64,000 nucleotides of DNA from Gymnothorax reevesii (Eukaryota > Chordata > Actinopteri > Anguilliformes > Muraenidae): contig CM056577.1 of assembly GCA_029721435.1 (NCBI GenBank), positions 118,418,219 to 118,482,218 of the forward strand, in the 5' to 3' direction. This document shows, one piece after another, positions 12,197-22,736 of this stretch (position 1 is its first letter; each line of letters opens with the position of its first letter). A program made the translations under genes and the position numbers. The notes under the pieces were generated by a model. That model had not been told where the DNA came from. It did no database searches and worked only from the letters and a program-made list of their open reading frames with translations.

Positions 12197-12922
12197 TCAG
12201 AAGCCTGAGGTTGACGTGTTCCCAGATTCAGACCACACTGAGCTGCGACGGGAGCTTGACCGGAATTGCCCTTTCAGCTGACAGCCCAGGTGCTTTAGCA
12301 TCATCACCAGGTGCTTGCGGAACTTGACTCCCACAAAAGCGTAAAGCACTGGGTTCAGGCAGCAGTGCATGTAGCCCAGGGACGAGGTGACGGTGAGCAA
12401 AACATCCAGAGTGGTACGGGTGGCGCACGTGTCTTCAATGGCCTGCCGCTCGTGCAAGGTATCCACCATCAGTGCCACATTGTAGGGCGTCCAGCTCACG
12501 AAGAAGGCCAGGACCAGTGCCAGGATGACCCGGATAGCCCTCTGCTTCTGCAGGCCCTGGGAACCCCTGTGGAGGCGGAAAAGGATGCAGGAGTAGCAGA
12601 TGACCATGATGGCGGAAGGGAGGAGGAAGCCCACAATGTGGTAGAGGAGGCGAGTGGCCAGGCGCCAGTCCTTGCTGCTGTTGTAGTACAGCAGGTAGTT
12701 GTGCACGCACTTCACTCGGTCGTCCCGCCGCACGTCCATCACAGCCTGGAGGAAAACCCAGTCGGGGATAGAGAGCAGCAGGCAGAGAATCCAAACGCAC
12801 AGGCAGCTCGCCTGCACCAGCCAGGGCTTCTTGCGCGAGTACATCTGGACGGCGTGGACGATGGACAGATAGCGGTCCAGGCTTATGCAAGCCAGCAGGA
12901 AAATCCCACAGTAGAAGTTAAT
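12197..12922 (-). CDS. cxcr3: CXC chemokine receptor 3 (CXCR3-type), last coding exon
   Basis: Encodes residues 131-371 of a class A chemokine receptor, from the start of TM3 to the stop. The exon opens after an acceptor (tctctgacag|ATT). In order it carries INFY of TM3; an intact DRYLSIV (DRY at 146-148); the ECL2 cysteine C202; TM5; SWTPY in TM6 (273-277), where most chemokine receptors have CWTPY; NPVLY (320-324) in TM7; and a Ser-rich tail (352-370) with an SSRRSS/WSES pattern very close to mammalian CXCR3. The YMHCCLNP block is also typical of CXCR3. Known CXCR3 receptors sit in the plasma membrane and bind interferon-induced CXCL9/10/11-like ligands through Gi. The intact DRY argues against the DRY-altered fish paralogue (Cxcr3.3). 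Which fish copy this is (3.1 or 3.2) is not resolved. Confidence 0.95.
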   Translation of the reverse strand: MNFYCGIFLLACISLDRYLSIVHAVQMYSRKKPWLVQASCLCVWILCLLLSIPDWVFLQAVMDVRRDDRVKCVHNYLLYYNSSKDWRLATRLLYHIVGFLLPSAIMVICYSCILFRLHRGSQGLQKQRAIRVILALVLAFFVSWTPYNVALMVDTLHERQAIEDTCATRTTLDVLLTVTSSLGYMHCCLNPVLYAFVGVKFRKHLVMMLKHLGCQLKGQFRSSSRRSSVWSESGNTSTSGF

Positions 12923-13713
12923 CTGTCAGAGAAAAGGAGAACGATACATGCAGGAAGGTGACAAGGGACAAGAATGAGAGCGGGAGAGAGCAGGAAGTGG
13001 GGAGGAGAGAGATTGAGATGTCTGGAGATGGACAGACTGATCGTACACAATGTCTTTGCGAGCTCGTACTCTTGTATACAGGTAGTTGCCAATGAATTGC
13101 TCAGAAAAACTCATAAAATGGACCTTTTTTATAGACAATAGGACGGTTTGTTCCTCACGGCCACACTTTTTTTTATTGTTTGGTTTATGGGTCCACTGAG
13201 GGAGGAAAACGTGAAACTGGAAAAAAAATTAATAAAATCAGAAATATCAATAATATTTTTGTAAATTCCCGTGGAACTTCCCGACATGCCAGTCAGATCA
13301 CATAGGAAAAATAAAAAAATCCTGCCAACATCAGCTGCTGTAAGAACTACATGTTAGAAAACTTTGTAAATAGCCCCAACCCTACCTCAAAATCTGCTTC
13401 CAGCTTGAGACAAGCACAAATTTTTCCCTCATTTTAGTAGTGGTAGCCTAAATTAACAAACGCATGATGGAAGAACCAGTTTACTTCTGCCGCCGCCGCC
13501 GCATCTCTTGCAATATCTGGCTTGCAAGTCAGATCTTGGCTGAACCACATTGTATCTTATTAGTTCACAGGGACCGAAGGTCCGATGGGCTTCTGTCATG
13601 GTACATCTGTCTGTTCTCATCGTCGGCAGCAACATTGTCAGTAATTATCTTCTTCTCCAAAACCTCTGACCGATAAAGCTGAAACTTAGCACATACAGTG
13701 CTGTGAAAAAGTA

Positions 13714-15104
13714 CAAAACCCAGTTTCAATTAAGTTGGGACATTGTGTAAAACGTGAATAAAAACAGAATACGCTGACTTTCAAATCCTTTTTGACCTGT
13801 ATTCAATTGAGTACACTATGAAGGCAAGATATATAATGTTCAAACTGATAAACTTTATTATTTTTTGGAAATATTAACTCACTATGAATTTGATGCCCGT
13901 AAAAACATGCTAAAAAAGCTGGGACAGGGGCAAAAAAGATTGGGAAAGTTTAGGAAGGCTCAAAGAACACCTGTTTGGAACATTCCACAGGTAAACAGGT
14001 TAACTGGAAACAGGTGAGTGTCAAGATTAGGTATTAAAGGAGTGTCCCAGAAAGGCTGTCATTCACAAGCAAGGATGGGGTGAGGTTAACCACTTTGAGA
14101 AAAACTGCGTGAGCAAATAGTCCAACAGTTTAAGAACAATGTTTCTCAACATGCAATTAAAAAGAATTTAGGGATTTCATCATCTACAGTCCATAATATC
14201 ATCCAAAAGATTCAAAGAATCCAGAGAAATCTCTTTACGTAAGCAGCAAGGCCGAAAACCAACATTAAATGCCAGAGATTAACACAGTTCATCGCTACAT
14301 CTACAAGTGCAAGTTAAAACTACCATGCAAAGAAAAAGCCAAATATCAACAACACCCAGAAACGCCACCGGCAAAGTGAAAATGTGTGCTGTGGTCTGAC
14401 AAATCCACATTTCAAATTGTTTTTGGAAATCATGGACGTCATGTCCTCCGGGCTAAAGAGGAAAAGGACCATCCAGATTGTTATCATTGCAAAGTTCAAA
14501 GGCCAGCATCTGTGATGGTATGGGGATGTGTTGGTGCCCATGGCATGTGTAACTTGCACATCTGTGTAGGCACCATTAATCCTGAAGGGTCCATATAGGT
14601 TTTGGAGCAACATATGCTGCCATCCAAGGGACGTCTTTTTCAGGGATGTCCCTGCTTATTTCAGCCAGACAATGCCAAGCCACATTCTGCATGTGTTACA
14701 ACAGCATGGCTTCATAGTAAAAGAGGGCGGGTACTAGACTGGCCTGCCTGCAGTCCAGACCTGTCTCCACTGAAAATATGTGGCACACGCATTCTGAAGC
14801 GCAAAATGCGACATTGGCGACCCCAGACTGTTGAGCAACTGAAGTCGTACATCAAGCAAGAATGGGAAAGAATTTCACCTACAAAACTTCTACAGTTAGT
14901 GCCCTCAGTTCCCAAACACTTATTGAGTGTTGTTAAAAGGAAAGGTAAAGTAACACAGTGGCAAACATGCCCGTTCCAGCTTTTTTGGAATGTGTTACAG
15001 GCATCAAATACAAAATGAGTGAATATTTCCAAAAAAAATGAAGTTCATCAGTTGGAACATTAAATATCTTGACTTTCTAGAGTACTCAAGTGAATATACG
15101 TCTG
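13714..15104 (+). mobile_element. Tc1-like transposon, family 3, inserted in another Tc1
   Basis: The left end begins caaaacccagtttcaatt after a TA at 13712-13713. The plus-strand transposase is in pieces. Near 14085-14290 is an N-terminal helix-turn-helix region, broken. 14386-14598 carries the LWSDKSTF (first Asp) and SVMVWGC segments. 14602-15018 carries FQPDNAKPHSA, DWPACSPDLSPLKI and KQEWERI. QPDN replaces QQDN, and LK replaces the IE that holds the catalytic Glu, so the copy is dead even without its stops. The right inverted repeat is missing: sequence switches back to the host Tc1 at about 15105. Confidence 0.85.
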
Positions 15105-15690
15105 CATACAAAATGCAGTTTTTAAATGATGACTTCATTCATTATCATAATTCATGCATGAGAGGGTTAAACTCAGCCAGGATTTTTTTTCTAAGTGGTT
15201 TTAATCATCCTTAGCGATGTAAAACAAGGTTAAAAAAATTACCTTTATTCTATTAATGACCACTTTTTCCCATTGCAATGACCTGCCAATGGGATTTTTT
15301 GTATGGGATGATACAATAGCTTCCACTAGAGTGGACTATATGAGGCAGTGCCCAAAACTGCAGGCATATATAGAGAAAAAAAAAATTAAACAGCTGTACA
15401 CTGTAGTGACCTCCATGCACGAAAGGGTTTAGGGAAAAAAAGCTATCCAAACCTCCCAGGCCCTATGTGAAAAAGTAATTGCCCCCACTTGTTAAATTAT
15501 GAATTAACTGCGATTAACAACATTCTTTGAACTCAGTCTCAGTCGCCACACCCAGGCCTGACTATTGCCAGATCTGTTGAATCAAGAAATCACTTTAATA
15601 GAACCTGTCTGACAAAGTGAAGTAGGTTAAAAGATCTCAAAAAGCAACACATCATGCCGTTATCCGATGAAATTTAAGAACAGATGAGAA

Positions 15691-16238
15691 AATATAGGGC
15701 ACTGGCGGCCCAAGAAGCTCCCGCCGTTATGATAAACAACTTGTGGACGCACGCATGGATGGAACCTGATTCCATTGCTCCCTCAGGCGGCAGGAGCTAA
15801 TTAGGAGCCTGTAACTGAAATAGTTGATGAGATAAAGGAAATTGTTGACATTTTTGGTGATATTTTTAGGCCAGTGACCTTGAAAAATAGGCCAAGGTCA
15901 CCTGTAGGCACATCATTTGTAGGACTTTTTGAGATGCACGTCCAGTAAGAATTAGGAGCCTGTAACTGAAATGGTCGATCAGATAAAGAAAAATGTCGGA
16001 AGTTTTTGGTGATATTTTTTAGGCCAGTGACCTTGGAAAAATAGGCCATGGTCACCTTTAGGCATGTCATTTGTAGGCCTTAATGAGATGCATGTGCAGT
16101 AAAAAATTAGGAGCCTGTATCTGAAATAGATGATGAGATAAAGCGAAATGTGTTGACAGACGCAAGCACGCACGCATGCACGCACACACGGACGGAGCCC
16201 GATTCCATAGCTCCTGCACCGCGAGCGGCGGGAGCTAA
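15691..16238. repeat. Inserted element with three ~153-bp tandem units
   Basis: Units start at about 15799, 15951 and 16107 with attaggagcctgta. Each carries a gtgaccttg and, about 10 bases on, a caaggtcac-type complement (15874-15882 and 15893-15901 in the first). The edges are GC-rich with gctcccgccg on one side and its complement cggcgggagc on the other, and both carry a gattccat motif. Host Tc1 sequence is contiguous across the insertion (cagatgagaa, then caaagtcattg). Confidence 0.75.
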
Positions 16239-16710
16239 CAAAGTCATTGACATCTGTCAGTCTGGAAACGTTTACAAAGACATTTTTTAGGTTTTGGGGC
16301 TCCAACTAATGATGGTAAGAGCTATTATCCACAAATGGAGAAAACTTGGAACAGTGGTGAACCCTCCAATGAGTGGCTGGCCTACCAAAAATACTCCAAG
16401 AGCGCATTGACTCATCCAAGAGGCCACAACAGAACCCAGAACAGCATCTAAAGAACTGCAGGCCTCAGTTAAATTCAGTGTTCATGATTCAACAATAAAA
16501 AAAGAGACTGGGCAAAAATGGCATCCATGGGAGAGTTCTGAGGTGAAAACCACTGCTGACCAAAAAGAACACAAAGGCTTGTCTCACATTTGCTAAAAAA
16601 CATCTTAATGATCCCCAAGACTTTTGGGATTTTCCTCTTACATCTGGTGCAAAACTAACATAGAATTTAATGAAATGAACATCAAACTAACAGTCAAACA
16701 TGGTGGTGGT

Positions 16711-17250
16711 AGTGAGATGGTCTAATACAACCATGCATTCATTCAAATCATAGGGAGGAAACAAATGTGTCTGCTTTGCCACAAATACATGTCTGTGGTA
16801 AAGCAGTAGGCTCTTTCATACAGGTGCAGGTGATAGCTGTGTGATATCAAGTTTCTCTTCTGTCGCCAAACTCCAGTTTCTTGCTTTATTATCAGTTGTA
16901 TAAGCAATGCACAAATATTTTATAGTACAACTTTTTCATTACAAATCAGAATTGCAAGCGTGTGGCACACCGCATCTCAGTATGGGAAAGTAAAAAAAAA
17001 AAAAAAAAGAAAAGAAAAAAGGAAGGAAAACTGTATTAGGAGTAAAAGTGTGGCATTTAGTTGATGATGAAATCTCAAAATGCTGGGTCTTAAAGAGCTT
17101 ATTTTTGCAATTAAAAAAAAAAACATCTTGGTGGGGTGTGTGGAGTTAATATAAATAGGGACAAATAATGTCACAGGGAGATTGTCTGCTCCCATGAAAT
17201 GTATTTGTTAAATGTGGCCCAAAGAAAAATGTCATCAAATTGCCCTGATA
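16711..17250. other. Intronic DNA, no feature but a poly-purine run
   Basis: An A/G-rich run at 16988-17030 makes the only open frames. There is no exon signal. Confidence 0.5.
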
Positions 17251-18828
17251 TAACAACAAACCCAATTCTGAAATAGTTGGGACAAAGTGTAAATTGTGAA
17301 TAAAATCAAAACGCATTTTTCTTTCAAATCGCACCAGCCAGTGTTTTATTAACAATAAAACAGAGATAACAGCAAATGTTCAAACTGAGAAATTTTAAAT
17401 TTTTATCCACAAATGGAGCTCATTTCAAATTTGATGGCTGCGACAGGTCTCAAAAAAGTTGGGACAGGGGCCTGTTTACTATGGTGTAGCATCCCCTTCT
17501 TCTTTTTAACACAGAGAGAAGGCGTCTGGGCATTGAGGAGACAATGAGTTTCTTGACTTTAGCCATTGGAATTTGATCCCACTCTTGTTTAATACAGGCT
17601 TCCAGGTGCTGGAGAGTTTTGGGTCTCTTTTGATGGACTTTTTGTTTAATTATGCGCCAAATGTTCTCAATCTGTGAAAAATCAGGACTGCAGGCAGGCC
17701 AGTTCAGCACACAGACTCTTCACTACGAAGCCATGCTGTTGTAATAGCTGCAGTAAGGCCCTCCCTGAAATAGATATCATCTGGAGGGGAGCATATGTTA
17801 CTCTAAAACCTTTATATACCTTTCAGCATTCATGGTGCTTTTTAAAACATGCAAGTGTACCACACCATATGCACTAATGCATCCCCATACCATCAGAGAT
17901 GCTGGCTTTTGAACGGAACACTGATTACAGGAAGGGTGGTCTTTCTCCCCCTTAACCCGGAGGACATGACACCCATGATTTCCAACAGGAATTTCAAATT
18001 TAGACTCGTCTGACCACAGGACACTTTGCCACTTTGCAGTCCATTTTAATTGAACCTTGGACCACAGAACACAGCGGCGCTTCTGGATCATGCTCAACAA
18101 TGCCTTCCTTTTTGCATGATAGAGTTTTAAGTGGCATCTGCAGATGACATGGTGGTCTGTGTTTACAGACAGTGGTTTCTTGAAGTATTCCTGGGCCCAT
18201 TCAGTAATGTCAATGACAGAATCATGCCGGTGAGTGATACAGTGGTGTCTGAGGGCCCGACGATCCCGGGCATCCAGTGAAGGTCTTCGGCCTTGTCCCT
18301 TACATACAGAGATTTTTCCAGTTTCTCTGAATCTTTTGATGATGTTCTGCACTGTCAATGATGAGACCTTCAAAGCCTTTGCAATTTGATGTTGAGGAAC
18401 ATGGTTTTTAAAGTATTCCACAATTTTTTTACGCAAGCCTTCACAGGTTGGAGAGCCTCTGGCCATCTTTACTTCTAAGAGACTCAGCCTCTCTAAGACA
18501 TCCCTTTTATAGTCAATCATGTTACACACCTGATGCCAGTTAAATTAATTACTTGCTAAATTTTCTCTCAGCTGATTCTCTTATATATTAATTGCTTTTT
18601 CAGCCCTTTTTTTTTTTGCCTGTGTCCCAACTTTTTTGAGACGTTCAGCCAGAAAATTTGAAATAAACTCATTTTGTGGATAAAAATGTAAAATGTCTCA
18701 GTTCCAACATTTGAAATGTTATCTGTGTTCTATTGTAAATAACATTGACTCGTGATCTGAAAGTCATTGCATTTTGATTTTATTCACAATTTACACTTTG
18801 TCCCAACTATTTGGGAATTGGGGTTGTA
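17251..18828 (-). mobile_element. Tc1-like transposon, family 2, nearly full length
   Basis: The element is 1.58 kb with inverted ends starting close to caaccccaattc. The inverted repeats are about 200 bp and carry an inner and an outer copy of agttgggaca (17275-17284 and 17457-17466 on the left), as in the IR/DR layout of Sleeping Beauty-type elements. The minus-strand transposase is split in two. 18529-17798 has the helix-turn-helix ([14 protein letters not shown]), the LWSDESKF first Asp and the MVWGCIS block. 17710-17450 has LNWPACSPDF and the IENIW catalytic Glu. One disrupted stretch (about 17711-17797) separates them. It is the least damaged transposase in the window. Confidence 0.9.
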
Positions 18829-18949
18829 ATATCAACTGGATAATGAAAAAGATACTTTGGCTTATTTGATGGCTAATCAAATTTGAAAGCCAGTTTGGAC
18901 CGTGCAAATATGACCTATGGCATATATCTTGACATCGAAGGCTGAGAGG

Positions 18950-19270
18950 CATACCTGCCAATCCAATTTAATCTGAATCATCACGATTTTTAGGTTCCCA
19001 GATTAAAAAAAAAAATCAGAAATTCCTATCTTTGCATACAAAAAAGACAATTTTTTACATTTTTACGTAGCACTGCACAGCTAATATGTCAACTTATCAG
19101 GCTCAAAACAGCCTTTCTTACACCTTTATAAATGCCAAAAGCTCAAAAGGGGCTCTACCTGTTCTCACACAGGGGCATTGCCCCTGGACCTCACGCGGGG
19201 GCCTAGTTGGCCTCTTCAACCCCCTGCCAGTACTATTCCCATTTCTGAAATTCCGTTGATGGCAGGTATG
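18950..19270. mobile_element. MITE-like element with CATACCTGCCA ends
   Basis: catacctgcca at 18950-18960 is mirrored by tggcaggtatg at 19260-19270. The interior has a poly-A stretch and a short aggggcattgcccct palindrome and no coding capacity. No clean 8-bp target duplication was found, so the superfamily is left open. Confidence 0.55.
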
Positions 19271-19653
19271 GATAGGATCTCATCTGCTCCCAATAGGGTC
19301 TGAGTAAACCCCCGGAGCCCCACGGAGGGTTTTAAGTGTTTCATCAGGGAGTGGTATAGAGGGTTTAAAATGTATTTCTAGTTCATGTTTGTGGGATTAA
19401 TTTTATTTTTTCCTTCAACAATTAAATCTATGTATTGTACCGGTTGGAAAAAAGAGAAAAGTAAAAAGTTTATTTTTGCTTCGCCCTTTGTTCCTCAGGC
19501 AATTTTGCAGATTGCCAGTAAACCCAAAAAATAAAAAAGTGCGGCCCGAAAGAATAGAAATGAAGCTCCTCTGTACCTTTTATTCTGAGACTGCAGTTTA
19601 ATTTGTTATAAACCGAGCCTGAAAATTTAGGAGTGAAGGCTGGTGTCACCCAC

Positions 19654-20043
19654 CTGAAAGACAGCCCCAGTCACCTTGCACAGGGTGGTTCCAAAATGCC
19701 ACCCACTGGCAGCCTGCACAGCCCAGAAGGGCAGCGTGAGGAGGAGGAGGGTGTCGGCTACCGCCAGGTGCATGACGAAGGTGTCGGTCACGCTCCACCC
19801 CTGCCGGAGCCGTCCCAGGACAGCCAGGACCAGCCCGTTCCCCACTAGGCCCAAAACCAACACCACGGAGTAGAGGATGGGGATAAAGACGGCCTCAAAA
19901 AGCATGCTGCTGTACTGGGTGCAAGCCTCGCCCACGCAGCACGTGTCGCTTTCAGATTCGTTGTAGTCATAGCCGTCGTAAGTCCAATTTTTTGGGAGTA
20001 ATGTAGCAAAATCGAATGCACTGAATGTCATCTTCGTGGCCAT
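19654..20043 (-). CDS. cxcr3: CXC chemokine receptor 3 (CXCR3-type), first main coding exon
   Basis: Encodes residues 1-130. The extracellular N-terminus has NWT (19-21) and NES (28-30) glycosylation sequons and tyrosines 22, 25 and 27 among acidic residues, the usual sulfotyrosine ligand-binding setting. It is followed by DTCC, TM1 with GN (68-69), TM2 with LAVAD (D97) and the LTLPFWA motif, W115 of ECL1 and C122 at the top of TM3. It ends CAG|GTGGGT at 19654. Joined to 12197-12922 it gives 371 residues, against 368 in human CXCR3. The ATG at 20043 is chosen because it follows a splice-acceptor-like tctgcag|gac by three bases. An upstream exon with 5' UTR, or a few extra residues, is therefore likely (mammalian CXCR3 has a short first exon), but it was not located. 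Confidence 0.94.
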
Positions 20044-20164
20044 GTCCTGCAGATGCAAACACATGAGTACATTGAAAGTGTGCAATATTCAGCTGCTTTT
20101 ATTCTTTAAATTCTGTAGTAATGCAACAATAATGTGGTATTAACGGGCAATTAAAAACATAACG

Positions 20165-21235
20165 CGTTGCTGAATACCCCTCGGCCCGGACACGATTTCC
20201 TGTCTCGACGTCACAGCGTTAAGGCCAAAGGTCAAATCCAGCAAAAAAGGTGACGTTGCACATCTATGTGTCACAGTGAGTTACCATACCAAATTTGGTG
20301 AAGCTGCGATCAGTAGTTGCTGAGTATTGACCCATATAAGATTTCCTACCTTAAGGTCACAACGCAAAGGTCAAAGGTGAATTCCAGCCAAAAACAATAC
20401 ATTCACGTGTGTGTGTGACAGAGAGTTACCATACCAAATTTGGTGAAGCTGCGAGAATTAGTTGCTGAGTACTTCCAGGGTCATGGTCACAGAGCTAAGG
20501 TCAAAGGTCAAATCCAGCAAAAAACCTGACGATGCACATCTATGGGCCATAGTGAGTTAGCATACCAAATTTGGTGAAGCTGCGGTGATTAGTTGCTGAG
20601 TACTGACCCAGACAATGTTTCCAGGGTCAAGGTCACAGAGCTAAGGTCAAACGTCAAATCCAGTAAAAGCCCTGACGCTGCACATCTATGAGTCATAGTA
20701 AGTTACCATACCAAATTTGGTGAAGCTGTGACAATTAGTTGCCAAATATTGGCCCGGACAATATTCCCAGGGTCAAGGCCACAGAGCTAAGGTCAAAGCT
20801 CAAATCCAGAAAAAAAACCTGACGATGCACATCTATGTGTCATAGTGAGTTAGCATACCAAATTTGGTGAAGCTGCAATGATTAGTTGCCGAGTCCAGAC
20901 CCGGAGAATATTTCCAGGGTCAAGGTCACAGCGCTAAGGTCAAAGGTTAAATCCAGCAAAAAATGTGACGTTGCACATCTATGGGTCATAGTGAGTTACC
21001 GTACCAAATTTGGTGAAACTGCGATCATGAGAGCCTGAGTACTGGCCTGGAAAATGTCACGCAGACATGATTTCCAGGGTAAAGGTCACAGTGCTAAGGT
21101 CAACGGTGAAATCCAGCAAAAAACGTAACGTTGCACATCTATGGGTCATAATGAGCTATCATACCAAATGTGGTGAAGTTGTGATAATTAATTGCCCAAT
21201 ACTGACCTGGACAATGTTTCCAAAAAGCACTGCTT
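20165..21235. repeat. Tandem array, ~145-bp units x 7, with DR1-like motifs
   Basis: The block accaaatttggtgaagct recurs near 20288, 20433, 20565, 20708, 20857, 21003 and 21166, at intervals of about 132-170 bp. Each unit also has ccagcaaaaaa, cacatctatg and an AGGTCA-rich block. It begins about 120 bp upstream of the first cxcr3 coding exon and probably lies in the 5' intron or flank. It has no coding capacity. Similar AGGTCA-rich tandem elements are widespread in fish genomes. Confidence 0.9.
20498..20510 (+). promoter_or_regulatory. Perfect DR1 nuclear-receptor motif in the array
   Basis: AGGTCA-A-AGGTCA. Diverged versions occur in the other units: 20222-20234, 20368-20380, 20644-20656, 20790-20802, 20937-20949 and 21097-21109. 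DR1 is the classical site of RXR heterodimers with PPAR, and of HNF4. Binding here is inferred only. Confidence 0.5.
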
Positions 21236-22194
21236 TTTCAGTCACTGATATTAAGTTGGACTGTGACAAATGGTGTTCCATCCGTGAATGCATTCAGCTG
21301 TTCACAGTTGTTGACAAAGCTGAACCACGTATTTTAGTGAATTGTCATTATCACCCTTCCACAGGCTCTTTGATTAAAATCTTTTAAAGCAAAAGCTGTA
21401 ATGCAAATAAAAATTGAGCAACTCCCAATTTAAATTGATTGGTGTTGATACCTATCGCTAGAATACATAAATATCAGCCATCTTTAATTCAGCCTTCTAG
21501 TTAAAGTTGAAATATGTAAGATAGCGCCACCTGTACCAAACAAATCAGGGACAATATTTCTCCAAAGAACACGGTCTATCCATAACTGGGTCCATACAAC
21601 CTACGTACCTTTACAGTCATAAATCATAAAAGAAACCCTCTAGGACAAGAACATGCGTCATAACCCTCATGTGATTCCTAATTGTTTCCTCGCCCCATTC
21701 AGCAACCTGTGAGTCTTTTAAAAGCATTGACTCCTTTAATTAGTTTAGTGTTTTGCATGCCTCACCCTCCAGCAAGCCTCACTCCCATGTGTTCCTTGTG
21801 AAGCATATAAACCGCCTTTGAGTATTGCAGAGTTGCTGGATTGTCCTTGCTATATGCCGTTCAAAGAGCTGCGTCACAATTACTGCGCATGCCCAGAACT
21901 TTGAAAACTGACAGTATGAACACACTGCAGAAATGCAAATCAAATTAACTGACACTCATAGCCGCCGCTTGCTTATGGGCATTTTCACATTAAAATGATT
22001 GGCAGGCCTACCGAACCAGAAGCAGGCAGCTTAAGTGTGAATGATTTGGAAGCTGCTATCAAATATTAAGTTAAAGTAGCAGTCTAACAGATCTCCACCC
22101 TAATCTTTTATTTCACAGACATATTGTTTAGCTAAGTAGCTAGCTACTTAACTCAATGAGGCTACCTCGGCTACACTACGTAGCTAGCTACATA
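21236..22194. other. No gene seen upstream of cxcr3
   Basis: This is where a 5' exon or promoter of cxcr3 would be sought, but no convincing minus-strand donor was identified. A plus-strand TATAAA at 21806-21811 points away from the gene. Confidence 0.4.
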
Positions 22195-22736
22195 CACTGC
22201 CTGGCCAAAAAAAAAGGTCGCACACTCAAATATTTAGTTGGAACCCCTGTAGCTTTGATTACAGTGCATATTCGTCTTGTCATTGTTTCGACAACTATAT
22301 GCAATGCCAGAACATTTCTTTTCGATCGGAAATGCCATAATTTTTGTCCAAGATCTTGTCTTCTCGACATAATGGTTGAACCACTCGGTGGTCTTGAGTA
22401 CATCCCAATAACTTTTATTATGTTAAATGTCAGGACTTTGTGGTGGAAAATTTGTTTGTGAAAATGATTCCTCCTGCTTGGTTTTGTCATTCATGGTTTT
22501 CTTTGCTAAATACAGGCCAATAACTTGCCCGTTCTGAAATACTGTAACATCGTTTCCACCATCAGGGAATGTGTTTTCCGACATGATTTTGTAAGAAATG
22601 AATAGCGACGCACTTCATCAGTCAGGGTTAAAATGATTATTGCCATCTGAAACATATTAATAACCGCAATAATGATCCAATTTTAGAATTTGTTCATTAA
22701 CTTCCAAACGGTGACTTTTTTTTTGGCCGGGCAGTG
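22195..22736. mobile_element. Non-autonomous Tc1/mariner-type element, 542 bp
   Basis: The ends cactgcctggccaaaaaaaa and ttttttttggccgggcagtg are inverted and flanked by TA on both sides (22193-22194 and 22737-22738). The interior (a blend of tcgacataatgg and caggactttgtgg motifs) looks like a compressed transposase remnant without an open frame. Confidence 0.85.

Larger units (their letters stand above)
13696..16710 (+). mobile_element. Tc1-like transposon, family 1, torn open by three insertions
   Basis: The left end at 13696 reads cagtgctgtgaaaaagta after a TA. Family-1 sequence resumes at about 15105 (aaaatgcagtttttaaatg), again at about 15432 (ctatccaaacc), and again at 16239 (caaagtcattgacatctg). 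It runs to about 16710, where it stops within the transposase and lacks its right end. The interruptions are a family-3 Tc1 (13714-15104), about 290 bp of unassigned DNA (15138-15430), and a tandem-repeat element (15691-16238). The plus-strand transposase is reduced to scraps. Confidence 0.8.
12923..19653 (-). other. cxcr3 intron, about 73% transposon
   Basis: A phase-0 intron of 6731 bp lies between Q130 and I131, with donor CAG|GTGGGT and acceptor ctgacag|ATT. It contains the nested Tc1 pair 13696-16710, a Tc1 copy at 17251-18828 and a MITE at 18950-19270, which together make about 4.9 kb. The non-repeat remainder (12923-13695, 16711-17250, 19271-19653) shows no exon. Confidence 0.9.

Noticed and set aside
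12311..12961. 216-codon plus-strand frame
   Set aside because: It is the antisense of the CXCR3 exon. GC-rich coding sequence keeps the opposite strand open, and the translation shows no domain.
17798..18529. 243-codon frame as a host gene
   Set aside because: Tc1 transposase lying between Tc1 inverted repeats, with its catalytic Glu in a separate frame; it is a transposon remnant.
12197..20043. Receptor being the DRY-altered fish paralogue (Cxcr3.3)
   Set aside because: DRYLSIV is intact at 146-152, so the decoy-like paralogue is unlikely.
20165..21235. CRISPR-like regular array
   Set aside because: The genome is vertebrate, the units are ~145 bp and diverge along their length, and there are no unique spacers between constant repeats.
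21806..21811. TATA box as the cxcr3 promoter
   Set aside because: It is on the opposite strand to the gene and no exon follows.
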